Below are positions 24,504-36,489 of a stretch of 64,000 nt of DNA, piece after piece. Below the pieces are notes generated by a model. The model was not told the DNA's origin, searched no databases, and saw only the letters and a program-made list of their open reading frames with translations. The DNA is taken from the NCBI GenBank assembly GCA_013180625.2, contig SNVD02009699.1:248001-312000 (forward strand). Direction: 5' to 3'. Each line of letters begins with the position of its first letter. The stretch's first letter is position 1. The stretch is from Boswellia sacra. Lineage: Eukaryota; Streptophyta; Magnoliopsida; Sapindales; Burseraceae. The translations under genes were made by a program, and so were the position numbers.

Positions 24504-25197
24504 GAGAAAATAAATAAAAACCAAAGTAGTTTCTATATATCAAGACTTGTATCATATGTGACTATTGGTTGTATAGATTTTTTCAAGTCAATATGAATGT
24601 GTTTAGGTGGGCTTTGATGTCCATAATGCTCACAAGTCACAAAGTAGTTAGGGACTGATTGTTTTTTGGTCTGAAGTCTGAATTTAACTTATTCTCACAC
24701 TTCAGATGTTTTCATAATGATTTTTTTTATTTATTTAAGACTTACTTTAGGACATTTTCATCTCAATGAAAAAAGCTAAAAATTCTAGCTTTTATCTTAA
24801 TACAAATGTCTGAATCATTTATCACTTTTCTAATTCTTTTAAATACAGTTATAAATTTCACTTATAGCTAATTTGTACAAAGCTTAAGATTTTAATTTTA
24901 GAACATTATTATTTATTTCTAATTTTATATTATGATTCTCTATATGTTTTAAAATTATTTTATGGGCGTTTAGCTTACTTATATATTAAAATTATTTTAG
25001 AAAAAAACACTTCTTTATCCAATTATACACATTTAAATAAATTAAATAATCTAAAATATGCACATCGACTAATTTCCTAAAAAATATTAGAAAATAACTT
25101 TAGGAAATAAATCTACATTAATATTTTTATCATAAGATGACAAACAAAATGATCATGTGCACTGCATGTGGATGAGGCAACGTGTCAAACACCAACA
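24504..25197 (-). repeat. Putative 3' LTR of the copia (Sirevirus-type) relic
   Basis: Read on the minus strand, a purine tract (GCCAAAGGGGAAT) at about 25198-25212 is followed by TGTTGGTGTTTGACACG at 25197. That is the usual polypurine tract to LTR start arrangement of Sirevirus-type copia elements. The far end of the LTR could not be fixed, and other insertions may lie within. No matching 5' LTR is seen in the window. Confidence 0.45.
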
Positions 25198-26231
25198 ATA
25201 TTCCCCTTTGGCATCTTGTGATGAAAATATTAAATCATGTTTCTCAGTTCTCATCAAACTTGTATTGTTTAATGTAAGATAACCAAACAAAATATCAACA
25301 CTCAGAAAAATTTCGCACATACAAAAACTAGAAAAACAACTAATAAGTTATATTAGACAACTGAAATAGCGTAACTAAATTTTTCAGATTCAATTACTTT
25401 GTGCAAAAATAATGACAATAACCAATGAACCTGCTTATCAAAATAGACATTTGACTCTTGCAAGTGAAATATCAAATTCAAAAATAAATCCTAAAAACAT
25501 AAATCAATCAACACTCAAAAACTCCCCCTAAAACATATAAGCAACAAAGTTTAAAAGCTGCTTCTATAAGCAAAACAAACCAACAAAGTATTAAACTTAG
25601 AATCAACCTTCAAAACAAATCTAAAACAGAAACTTAAACAAATCCGCAAAAGCCTGCAAAAAAGTTATATTAGAAACATAACATCCATCCCAAATTTACA
25701 TCCCATTGGCTTCATAACAAGTGCCAATGATAGAAGGAAGACTAAAAATTATTGCAAAATAAGTTGGAAATAGAGTTCAAAGACTAAATCAAATTTAGTT
25801 AAGTCTAGCTGATTTACGGACAAGCAATTTTGGTGGTTGGCTTGGGCACTTCTTAGATCTCCTAGCTAGGGGTGTTCAAAATAATCCTACCTGATTCGAC
25901 CCAATTGGGTTTGATCAGGTGATGATTGGGGCTACTTTTAAAAAACCCCGAAATCGGGTTCAAAATATCGGATTTCTTGGGATTGGCTTTTTAATCGATT
26001 TTTTTGTTGTAACCCGACAAAACTTGGCCTGACTTTTTTTTTAAATTCTGAAAACTACCACGTGTCGGTCTGTGATAGGTAAAAAACATAATATTATTAT
26101 GGACTTTGCCATATCAAATCAATGACATAAAACTACACATCTCCTAAATTCAACCCTAAACCTAATTGAACCTCAATCCCTAAAATCTCCAACTCCTTTA
26201 ACAACCGTAGCTCTTCCACGCTGCTCCACTC

Positions 26232-26804
26232 TGTTGGAGATAAAAGGTTTAAAACAAACATTTACATCATAAGTTACAAAATTTATTTTGAAATTAATTT
26301 CATACGTTACAAGTATAATAAAATATGAACGTTACGACACTTATTATTTGTAACGTTCATACTTTTATTAAGAACATTATGGCTTAGGAGTTACAAGAAA
26401 TTTAATTTGTAACTGACTTGGCTAAGAGACTACTATATAAAGGAGTCTCAAAGGTTCTAATATAGATATGAGATTTTCTGAGTTTTCTATGTTTTGAGCA
26501 ACCGCGACACATGAAGACAGGTTGTTTTCTTCCGATGATCGTGCTCATCGAGAAGATAGGCTGTGAGCACTGGGTTGTATCTTGGAGCCTTTGAGTACCG
26601 ATATGACTCGCACGAGGGGAGGACTCTTTGGCTTTAGGACAATGCCTTCGACATGCCTCCCAAATGCTTAGGCCACTTATTTCTTACTCTATCTCTTTGT
26701 TTGTTCTATTTATTTAATATATTAATCCAATTCATATTTTATTATTTCTTTAATATCTTGTTGTTTATTTATATTATTTAAATTTATTATAAATATTTCC
26801 AACA
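26232..26804 (+). repeat. Left LTR (573 bp)
   Basis: It begins TGTTGGAGAT and ends TTTCCAACA. A TATA box, TATATAAA, lies at 26434-26441. An 11-bp inverted repeat (ATGAACGTTAC and GTAACGTTCAT) near 26327-26367 could fold as a hairpin. By hand count it differs from the right copy at about 13 positions, roughly 98 percent identity. Confidence 0.9.
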
Positions 26805-29185
26805 ATCTAAAGCCAAAGAATGTCTTATATATTTTATTGTTTACCTTAATTTATCGTTGGTGGTATATAACGTGAATAGTTTGTAGAGTATATTGACGGC
26901 TTATGTTGTTTTGTTTATCCAATGATATTTTTATATTGATGAGTTATTTTTAGAGGTCTATAAGATTTGAATATGATAATATATTTTGATTGATTCCACT
27001 ACTTGAATGATTTAACTATGATATGATTAGTGGATTGATATTTCTTTCTTTATATTGTGAATATATATATTTGTGTGAATTTTTGGGTGATCGAAAGTAT
27101 AACATTGATTAAGTCATTATCCTTGCATGAGTTACAAATGTTTGAATGTATAAACAATAGAAATGTAAGCTTGCATAAGTTGTGAAAGTGTGTTGCCAAT
27201 TGTCTATTTGTTTTTTCATGTCACATTAAAATATGCATATTGTCATTATGCTTTGACATGTAGATTTCAACTTGGCTATCTTTGTGTGCGTAGCTTTCAA
27301 ATTGTGTTGACAACAAAAATGTGTATTCAGAGTTCTTGGCTCAACTTAATATCGAGATTGGATATCTTTATCAACCTTAAGACAATATGAAGGTAATAGA
27401 TATATATTTTTTATTTGAGGTAATACAAAATTATTTATGATAGCATGACTATTTATTTACAATCAAAAAATATTTTTGTGATATATTAAATCTTTGTTTA
27501 TTTGTCGTTACACATATGTTGTGGTGTTAGATTATTAGTGCATGATGCTTTGAGTTACAAAGAATATAGATGAGTTAAATGTAGTGGTTTTATAGTCAAA
27601 ACCTTTTATGAGTTTTTATTATAGTTTAATAAATATTTCAGTTATAAAAATCTTTATTACTGATATTTATTGCATATTATTATTGATTAAGAATTCAATT
27701 TATGAGTTGCATGTATAAAATTTTTATTACACAATAAAACATGTGTTTTCAATATATTTAATTAGAAACTTATATATATGATGGTGTGCTATTAAGTCAT
27801 AGTTTCTTGTGGCTATCATGTATATTAGATGATAACATCTAAATAATTGATTACTAGAGTATGTTAAAAAGGCTAATAGATTATTATGATAATTTATGTG
27901 GTTGTATTGAATGAAATATTAGCATAAATGCTAATAATTATTATTAAATACATATATGAGTTATATATATATTATATTTACACGTTTTAGCGATAAATAT
28001 ATTGTTAATTTGAGGATTGGAAAAATATTTTTTAATGTGGGGGTTTATAGTCTTTGAGCGGTTTCATATTTTAGTTTTTTAATTTTGTACAATTAAGATG
28101 ACAATGATTTGAGTGTAGTTATTATTTTGATGAGTTTTAAAATTTAACTAATTAGTGCATTAATATTTTATGGAGTTATTGCTAGTGTATTTAAAATATT
28201 ACTTAATGTGGGGGTTTTCTTTATTTGATGGCTGTTAATGTTTTTATGATATTTGGAGAAAAAAAATTGATATCATAAGTTAATAATTGAAATATTAATT
28301 TTGTTTATGAGTTTAAAAATATTATTATTTATGAAGTGATTAAATGTTTCTTCAATTTTCTTTATTGTGCCTTTGATATTATTATGCTCTCTAACATTCT
28401 TTTTGTGAAATATTTAATATTATTTAAGAGAGCTAGTGGAAGCAATCATCAAAATAATGGGAACAAGTTCTCCAAGATAAAATCAATGAGAGATTGTGCA
28501 ATTATAAAAATTTTCAGCACGCTAATTAATTATTTAAATTGTCGAGGGGGATGTGCTTAAGCCCAAAAGGGAGTCACCTAGGGAAGTAACCCAACCTCTG
28601 TGATTGGAGATCCCATGAAGGAGGTTCAATGGGTAGGAACAATCCGTATTGTGTGACTTGTTAAGCACAACTATAAAGACATATCTTAAAGGAGATATGA
28701 TCATACTCATCCCTATGGCAAAGTGCTTGTTATATGTGATGTTAGGAAGGATATTTATCCTGAATGAGTCCAAAGGCTAGATACTCTTGCGAGGTATAGG
28801 TCACATATACCTTTTAAGGACTCACCTAAGTGAGAGCATCGTGAGGGTCGCGACTGTGAGAATTGGGCTATTCTCTAAAGCTCTCATGAGAATCAAGATT
28901 GAGCGCATAGCCATTAATAGCGCTAACCCGCCAAAACCATGTCTTCGTCGATATTATGTGTGTGATAGTTTGAAGTTTGGTCAAGAAATCGAGTTCAAGA
29001 CTTTGTTCACTCAGGTTTCTCAAATGGATACTATTAACACTAAGTGTAGGTTCAAACCCGAAAGGTACCTATACTCATTGCATAATAGAAGGTTGCTCTT
29101 TATATATAATTTTTATTTTATGAGTATTTTTAACTTGATATTTTATTTTATAAAGCTTTAAAGTTTTAAACCTTTTGTGGGGGAT

Positions 29186-29758
29186 TATTAGAGATAAAAG
29201 GTTTAAAACAAACATTTACATCATAAGTTACAAAATTTATTTTGAGATTAATTTCATACGTTACAAGTATAATAAAACATGAACGTTACGACACTTATTA
29301 TTTTTAACGTTCATGCTTTTATTAAGAACATTATGGCTTAGGAGTTATAAGAAATTTAATTTGTAACTGACTTGGCTAAGAGACTATTATATAAAGGAGT
29401 CTCAAAGGTTCTAATATAGATATGATATTTTTTGAGTTTTCTATGTTTTGAGCAACCGCGACACATGAAGACAGGTTGTTTTCTTCCGGTGATCGTGCTC
29501 ATCGAGAAGATAGGCTGTGAGCACTGGGTTGTATCTTGGAGCCTTTGAGTACCGATATGACTCGCACGAGGGGAGGACTCTTTGGCTTTAGGACAATGCC
29601 TTCGACATGCCTCCCAAATGCTTAGGCCACTTATTTCTTACTCTATCTCTTTGTTTGTTCTATTTATTTAATATATTAATCTAATTCATATTTTATTATT
29701 TCTTTAATATCTTGTTGTTTATTTATATTATTTAAATTTATTATAAATATTCCCAACA
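29186..29758 (+). repeat. Right LTR (573 bp)
   Basis: It has the same length as the left copy. The first bases read TATTAG where the left copy has TGTTGG, consistent with two G-to-A changes, so the canonical TG terminus is lost here. It ends CCCAACA followed directly by the CACTC duplication. Confidence 0.88.
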
Positions 29759-32334
29759 CACTCGTCGCTCTCGCTCATCTTGCTCCAGCTATCGCTTCTC
29801 CATGGCTCTACTTCACCATAGCGGCTCGCCTCCACTTCACAATCTTTCTTGCTCACGGCTCTGAAACAAACATAGATTCTCCTCTTAAACAAATAACAAT
29901 GACTGCTCCAAGAGGCTACTACTCTAAAACTCACATGCAAGGTAAAGGTGAAAGTGATGTCTTCTTCAAGGCATTTTTAGCAAAAATCTTACAATAATTT
30001 CTTATTGCTTGCTGCACAGTTATGGACTCACAAAGACGCGTCTACTTCCACACCTATTTTCCCTCATTTTTGCTTACTCTATTTGTGTACATCATATTTT
30101 TTTTCAATCTCTCTCTCTCTGATTTCGTATTAGAGCTTAGCCTTTTCATTTGGATTAACAGGATTTTATATTGAGTTTGGAGTTCTTGTTTTTCGATTAG
30201 TCAATATGTGGCTAAATCTACGAGTTGTTTGTGAAATGTGTGTTTTCATGTGATTTATATGGTGTGGTTTTGATTTCAGTTCTTGATTGTGTTAGAGTTT
30301 TTGATTAGTTTATTATAATTATCAAATAATAAACTAATCATAAATTATTACTAAGAGAAAATTTTAATAAAGCTTAAAACAAAAAAAAAAAAAGAAATTG
30401 TTGATCATAATACGATTAAAATACAAAAATCAATAATAAAAAAAGTAAAGGGAGAAACCCCATTAGTGGACTTGTTAGTCTTTCTTGCTTGATTACTTAT
30501 AGTTGTTTGTGTCTTGATTATTGTGTTTTGTTGTGTTGATGTTTGAAACTTACTAAAAATAGTTTTATTTTGAATTGATAATTTTGTTTCTTTGGATTGG
30601 TAGTTTATTGTTGATACTAATTTTTTTTTTTAATTTGTGTTATGACCTAACCAACCTGACCAACCCAATCCAACCCGAAATGATGGGTTGCACATTGCTT
30701 TCCTCTTTTAAAAACCCAACTATTGGTGTAATTTTCCTAATCTGACACATGATAGGGTTGAGTCAGATTTAATGAAACCTGACTTGTGTGTACTCCTACT
30801 CCTAGTTATGGTCTTGAACCTCTTAAACACAGTAGTTGGAGAGATTGGATCACGTGTTGGTGTATAAACTTGTGGCGTTGTGCTTGTGGAAGTGGCAACA
30901 ACATCAAAAGTTTCTTGAATCTCTACGGTTTCTGCTACTACTTGAGTGATATGCAGTGGAGATTGATGAGGCTCTGGTTTGGGCGGTGGTGGTTGTGAAG
31001 TGGCACCTCCTGATTTTGAAGAAGCCTTGCTTTGTATAGATTCATCTGCAATTGTTTTGGCTTTCTTCTTCTTATTTCCTTTTTTGTTCTTCTTTTTCTT
31101 TTTCTTCTTCATTGAAGTTTAACCACTTGATATTGTCTCTAGCTTCTTTTAAAAAATATGCAATTTTGCCTTGATAGCTTGATTTTTCTACATAATGTCA
31201 ACTAAAGAAGCAGAAATCACAGCAAGTTGATCATTAATGAGAGTAATTTGATTTTGCTTAGGCGGTCTTTGCTATCTACGCTGTCTCCAAGGAATTTTCT
31301 CCCCCTCAGGCGCATTCTTGATTCTGGTCATGAAACCTTTCTTAGTGGCAGGAAGTACCTCTTCAGTGATCTCACTATCTTCCAAATTAATATCATTTGC
31401 ATCAATAGAGCATTAATCATGTGGGGAAAACAAGTAGTTTCTTATAAATTGATAACCTGTAATTTGTACAATTTAATTGTACAAGGTAAAACCGATGTGT
31501 CCCACATGATAAAGGAATTTTACCTTGTCCTCTCTAACTCTATTGGAATGAGTAAAAGGAAAGCAATCATATTGTGTAATTTTATGCAAAAAATGATACT
31601 TCAAAATCAATTTCTTTTTATCAATGCCACCATATGGATCCCATTGCACATTACGAGATCTAATTGACTTGAAAGTAACCTCACTTATGTTCAAATCACT
31701 CAGAGTAGTATGCTGGATTCCAATAGGAATTTCATAAAATTGATTTATGATTTTATGAGAGAATTCAATTAGTTTTGCCCTATACTATACCTTATGATAA
31801 TAGTAGCTCTTAGGATCATTAATCCAAGTCAAAATGTTGGCATAGAACTCTTGAACAAGTGATTTAATAGATGGAGAGAGGTTGGTTACCATTCTAATCC
31901 AATGCCTGGATTCAATGACATCCCTTAGTTGATAGTCCTCAAAATCATCAATTTTCACGGTCTCTCAACTTGAACTTCTCTCTTGGATGTGTATCTGTGA
32001 TATGTGATTTTATTCTCTCTTTTTTAGAAACTTATGATTAGGAGGCTTTTCACGATTGTGGACTTTCCAAGCATGACATCATAGTCCTCGCTCATGGCAG
32101 GGTCAACCTGAAATGGAGAAGTTGGAGGTGAATCTGGTTCTCCAGTCAATGATTGTTTTGATTTGTCGGATGTGACTGATCTGGTTTGATTTCTAAGTCT
32201 GCATGTTATTCTTGCTCTTCCTATTATTCTTGCTGGTTGGATTCCTCTTCAATCGAAGAGTCAGAGAGTGATGAAGAGCTAGTGGTTTCAGGTTTAGATG
32301 ATGAAGATTGGGTTGCTACTTTGCTTTTGTCCAT

Positions 32335-33245
32335 GGTGAAGAAAAATGATTTTGATTTCAACTGCACTTAGGATAATGAAACCATGATGATAAAACAAAT
32401 AGAAGTAATTAAATTAATCAAGACTTCTATAACATGAAGTGATAAATTCCGCATTAAATCTCAATACAATCCAAATTTTGAGAATTTTATTTTGAATAAA
32501 AATTCTATTTCCAAAAATAATTTTATCAAAGAAAGAAAAAGAACATTCATAGTGCATATTTTTACGACAATAAATATGTTAAATTCAAATTTTCTCTCAA
32601 ATCGAAATATTTTGAAAAATCAGTATTAATTAAGGTGAATTGAAATCAAATAGCTTTATATCACAAAAATCTTCCTGCCACTGAACAAACTCCCCTTTAA
32701 AATGACCTTCCTAACTTGGCTCACTTTTTGACACATCAACATACAAGAAAATCAAACTAAGTTAGCCATTTAGCAATTTACGAAAGTTATACTGTACATA
32801 ACTGAAAACAATTTTATTGCACATAACTGACATACCTAAGCATCAATTAATTATTTTAAAATCAAGCATGTAACAAAGCTGTATGAAAAATTAGACAATT
32901 CATTTTTCATTATTTTTGCATTTAATCCAGTTAAGTGTTCTACATGAACATATTTCTTACACACGAAAACATTAATCTTAACATAGATTGATAAACAAAA
33001 ATAGTAGCTTTCACACAAGAAATAAATTAGCGATTGTCCATTAGAGTGGGTGACCTCAACATATTTCTTAAATACATGATAGTTTCTCTTTATAGATAGC
33101 TTTCACATGTCATAGTTGGTAGCCCTCTCTGTTTTTGATATTAAAACACTAGTAAATTAATTAAACAAATCATCTTAAACATGTTTAAATCAGAAAATTG
33201 ATTATTGAAACTGCAGTTACAAATAACATAAATAACACAGTTCTA
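32335..33245. other. Spacer between copia pol and the envelope-like ORF
   Basis: This is AT-rich non-coding sequence internal to the copia relic, between the pol stop near 33246 and the third ORF at 32334. I see no separate feature in it. Confidence 0.5.
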
Positions 33246-36200
33246 TCAAGATAACTGACAAATGCCAATGACCTTTCTCAATTTGTTAAATCTAAATGCA
33301 TCAATTGCTTTAATAAATAAGTCAACTAGTTGATTCTCAGGAAAGATATGTTCAATATGGAGTGTTTTTGTCTCAATAAGCTCTTTAATAAAATGATGCC
33401 TTATATCATTGTACTTAGTTCTAGAGTGCTGGACTGGATTTTTTGAGATATTAATCACGCTAGTATTATAACAAAACAAAATTAAAGAGTCTTGATTAAT
33501 ACCATAGTCATCTAGCAGTTGTGTCATCCGAAGTAATTGAGTGCAACAACTCCCTACAGTAATGTACTCAATCTCTACTGTCGACAATGAAATGTTTTTT
33601 TGCTTTTTGCTATGCCAAGAGACCAAGTTGTTGCTTAAGTAAAAGCATCCTCCTGAAGTGCTTTTCCTATAATCTGTGCTCCCTACCCAATCTCCATCAC
33701 TATAACCTACAAGACATGCATTTGTGTCTTTAGTGTACTATATTCCAAAATCAGAGGTACCATGAATATACTTGATAATTCTCTTCAATATTGATAAATA
33801 TAGCTCCTTCAGACATGATTGAAAATGGGCACATTGGTCGACACTGAAACTTATACCCAGTCTACTTACTGTTAGGTATAGAAGACTTCTAATTATACTC
33901 TTATAAAGGCTTCAATCAATATCATTTCCTGCATTTTCTAATGTCAATTTGATGTTAGTATCCATGGGGTTCTAGGAACCCTAGCTTTGTCAAGTTTAAA
34001 TTTTTTCATTAAGTTTCTAGTATACTTTGATTGTGAAATAAAAATTCCATTTTCAAATTACTTCACTTGTAAATCATGAATAAAATTTAACTCTTCTACC
34101 CTACTCATCTTCAATTCACTATACCTTAACTCAACAAACTCATTAGCTTTGACTTTATTAGTGGAACCAAAGACAATATCATCAACATTCACTTGAGCAA
34201 CAATGAAATAACTAGAAGCATGTTTAATAAATAAAGTCTTATCATTGCTTCCTCTAGTATAACTTTTTTTTGTATTGAAAAACTTGTCAATATATTTTAC
34301 CAAGCTCTAGGAGCTTGTTTAAAACCATACAATATTTTATGAAGCTTATACACAAAATCAGGATGCTTAGGATTAACAAATTTTTTTAGGCTGTTTAACA
34401 TGAGCCTCTTCATTACGATAGCCATTCAAAAAACCTGTTTTAGCATCCATTTGAAACAATTTAAAGTCTAACAAGCAGGCATTGGCAAGCAACAACCTAA
34501 TAGACTCAAGTCTAGCAACAGGTGCAAAGGTTTCTTCAAAATCAATGCCTTTAATTTGTGTGTAAACTTGTGCAACTAACCTACCTTTATTTCTAACATC
34601 CTGCCTAGTCTTATCAGTTTTATTCTTAAATATCCATTCAGTTCCTATAACATTTATATCATTTGGTCTAGGGACTAATATCCATACTTTGTTCTCTTAA
34701 ATTGATTCAATTCCTTTTGCTTTACACTAATTCAAACTTCCTCTTTCAAAGCTTCATTAACATTCGTAAGTTCTATCAAAGAGAAATAACAAGAATGACT
34801 TACCATATTTCTTACCTTACTTCTTGTTTTCATTAAACTTTCTGGATTCCTTATGATTGATATTGTAGGATATGTGTTCTATATCCATGAAGGTGGATCT
34901 CTTCTAACAACAATATCTCCTATTAGATTTTTATCCAAATCAATGTTCTCTGAGGGTTCAGTTTTGTCTAAGTTAATTGTAGTAGTTATAGTAGTCGTAA
35001 TTGGCTAGTCTTTGCTATCTACAAAAACTAACTTCGAAATTTCTTTATCTTCCATGAAACTGACTATTTGCTCTTCTTATGAATGAACAGAATAATCATC
35101 GGTATCATCAAAATTCACATTTGCATATTCCATTATGGTTTCAATCCTCAAATTTTAAACTTTAAAAGCTTTCCTATTTGTTGAATAACCAATAAACACT
35201 CCCTCTTCACTTTTAGCATCAAACTTGCCTAGTTGCTCATTATTATTTAGTATAAAACACCTGTAATAAAAAACATGAAAATATTTGAGGTTAGGCTTCA
35301 TTTCCTTTAGAATTTCATAAAGGGTCTATATTGTTCTAGGTCTTAGGAACACTCCATTGGAGATGTAACATGCTGTGCTAATAGCCTTAGTCCACAGCCT
35401 TTAAGTCAGCTTCTTGCCATTCGACATCACTTTTGTTATCTCTTGAAGAGTCATGTTCTTCCTTTCTACCACTTCATTTTGTTCAAGTGTCTTTGGAGCT
35501 GAAAATTCATGAGCTATGCTATGAAATTTGTAAAAATCTGCATAGCTTACAATCTCGAATTCCTTACCATGATCACTTCTCATTCTAACAATTTTCCTTA
35601 TGTTCTTGTTTTATTCATTCATAAATTTAACACATAAGTTTCTGAAAACTGCAAAAAGTGTTATATTTTTCACGAATGAAATCAACCCATGTGAATCTAG
35701 AAAAATCATTTACACAAACAAAAGCACACTTTTTTCTTGCAATGCTCTCTATTTGCATGGTCCCATAAGGTCCATATGCAGTAAATCAAGAATCTTAGAA
35801 TGCTAAGATGTGTGTTTGAATTATGTAATGCTCGTATCTGTTTGCCTAACTAATATAGTCCACAAATTCCTTCTGTTTTTTCATCAAAAGTATGAATACC
35901 TTTAACTACACCAGTCTTAGTTAACTTAACTAAGTCTCTGTAGTTCATGTGTCTTAGCTTTTGATGCCATAGTTCTAAATTAGATAGTTTAACATAAAAT
36001 GCCTTAATGTTTAACAAATAACAATTGTCAAATGATCTAATGCCCTTTGTAATGGAATTTCCATTTTTATCCAAAACCATGCATTTGCTTTGAGTAAAAT
36101 TCACCTTAAACTGATCATAACATATTTGGTTAACACTAATTAGATTAGTTTTAAGTCCTTCAACAAATAACATATTTTTCAACTCAGGCAAACTGTTAAC

Positions 36201-36489
36201 ACATAAGGTTCCCTTACCAAGCACTTTGCTTTTAGCTCTATCACCAAAAGTGATAGTACCTTCCTTACATGATCTGATGCTCTTCAAGAAACTCTTGTTC
36301 ATAATCATGTGTCTTGAACACCTGCTATCAAAATACCAAGCGTCATTAGCTATGGATGTAAGAGCAGTAAAAACAACATTGTAAGCAGTTACTTGTTTCT
36401 TAACCCAAATTGGTTGTGTCTTAGGTAACTATCTATATTGTTTTAATTTTTTATTCAAAAGATTCAATAATTTAAAACACCTTGGTCTA
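33246..36489 (-). pseudogene. Ty1-copia pol relic (protease remnant to RNase H)
   Basis: Copia domains appear in the expected order on the minus strand. A protease remnant near 36330-36360 reads DSRCSRHM, where DSGCSRHM is expected, so a core Gly is replaced. A GAG-pre-integrase block (36308-35850) has LWHQKLRHMNY. The integrase core near 35401-35583 has RSDHGKEFE and an ENxVVERKN-like stretch. Reverse transcriptase at 34058-34303 has VDDIVFGST with Asn in place of the usual Tyr before VDD. RNase H at 33246-33626 has LSTVEIEYI and ends near CQLS. Many frameshifts and stops lie between the blocks. The upstream gag is absent because the sequence changes to a gypsy element at about 36490. Confidence 0.85.

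Larger units (their letters stand above)
26232..29758 (+). mobile_element. LTR retrotransposon without coding capacity, 3527 bp
   Basis: Two 573-bp LTRs flank a 2.38-kb internal region, and a perfect 5-bp target duplication, CACTC, lies at 26227-26231 and 29759-29763. After the left LTR a sequence ATCTAAAGCC resembles a decayed tRNA-Met primer site (TATCAGAGCC). Before the right LTR a purine tract (TGTGGGGGA) at about 29177-29184 fits the second-strand primer. These place transcription on the plus strand. I find no gag, protease, reverse transcriptase or integrase motif inside, so it depended on another element. A block at 28545-28990 looks like relict pol-adjacent sequence but stays uncoding. 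Confidence 0.9.
25867..30798. mobile_element. Non-autonomous hAT-type element, split by an LTR retrotransposon
   Basis: The left end starts TAGGGGTGTTCAAAATAATC and the right end finishes GTGTGTACTCCTA, which read inverted gives TAGGAGTACACAC. The flanks are CTCCTAGC (25859-25866) and CTCCTAGT (30799-30806), an 8-bp target duplication with one mismatch. Removing the element joins the envelope-like ORF in frame. Without the nested LTR element its length is about 1.4 kb. It has no transposase. Near the ends are the CCCGACCCAATTGGG-like and CAACCCAATCCAACCCG motifs common in plant hAT derivatives. Confidence 0.7.
25795..32334 (-). pseudogene. Envelope-like third ORF of a Sirevirus-type copia element, interrupted
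   Basis: This is the gene that Sireviruses carry downstream of pol; its function is unknown. On the minus strand it starts at 32334 with a Ser-rich N-terminus and soon meets stop codons near 32224-32206. The central part (about 31950-31470) matches, by recognition, the plant-transposon domain found in these ORFs, with RMVTNLSPSIKSLVQEFYA and EFSHKIINQFYEIPIG. The Lys-rich C-terminal segment (31112 downward) runs into a transposon at 30806. It resumes across the insertion at 25866 and ends PPKLLVRKSARLN with TAA at 25795-25797. The stops show it is dead. Confidence 0.7.
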
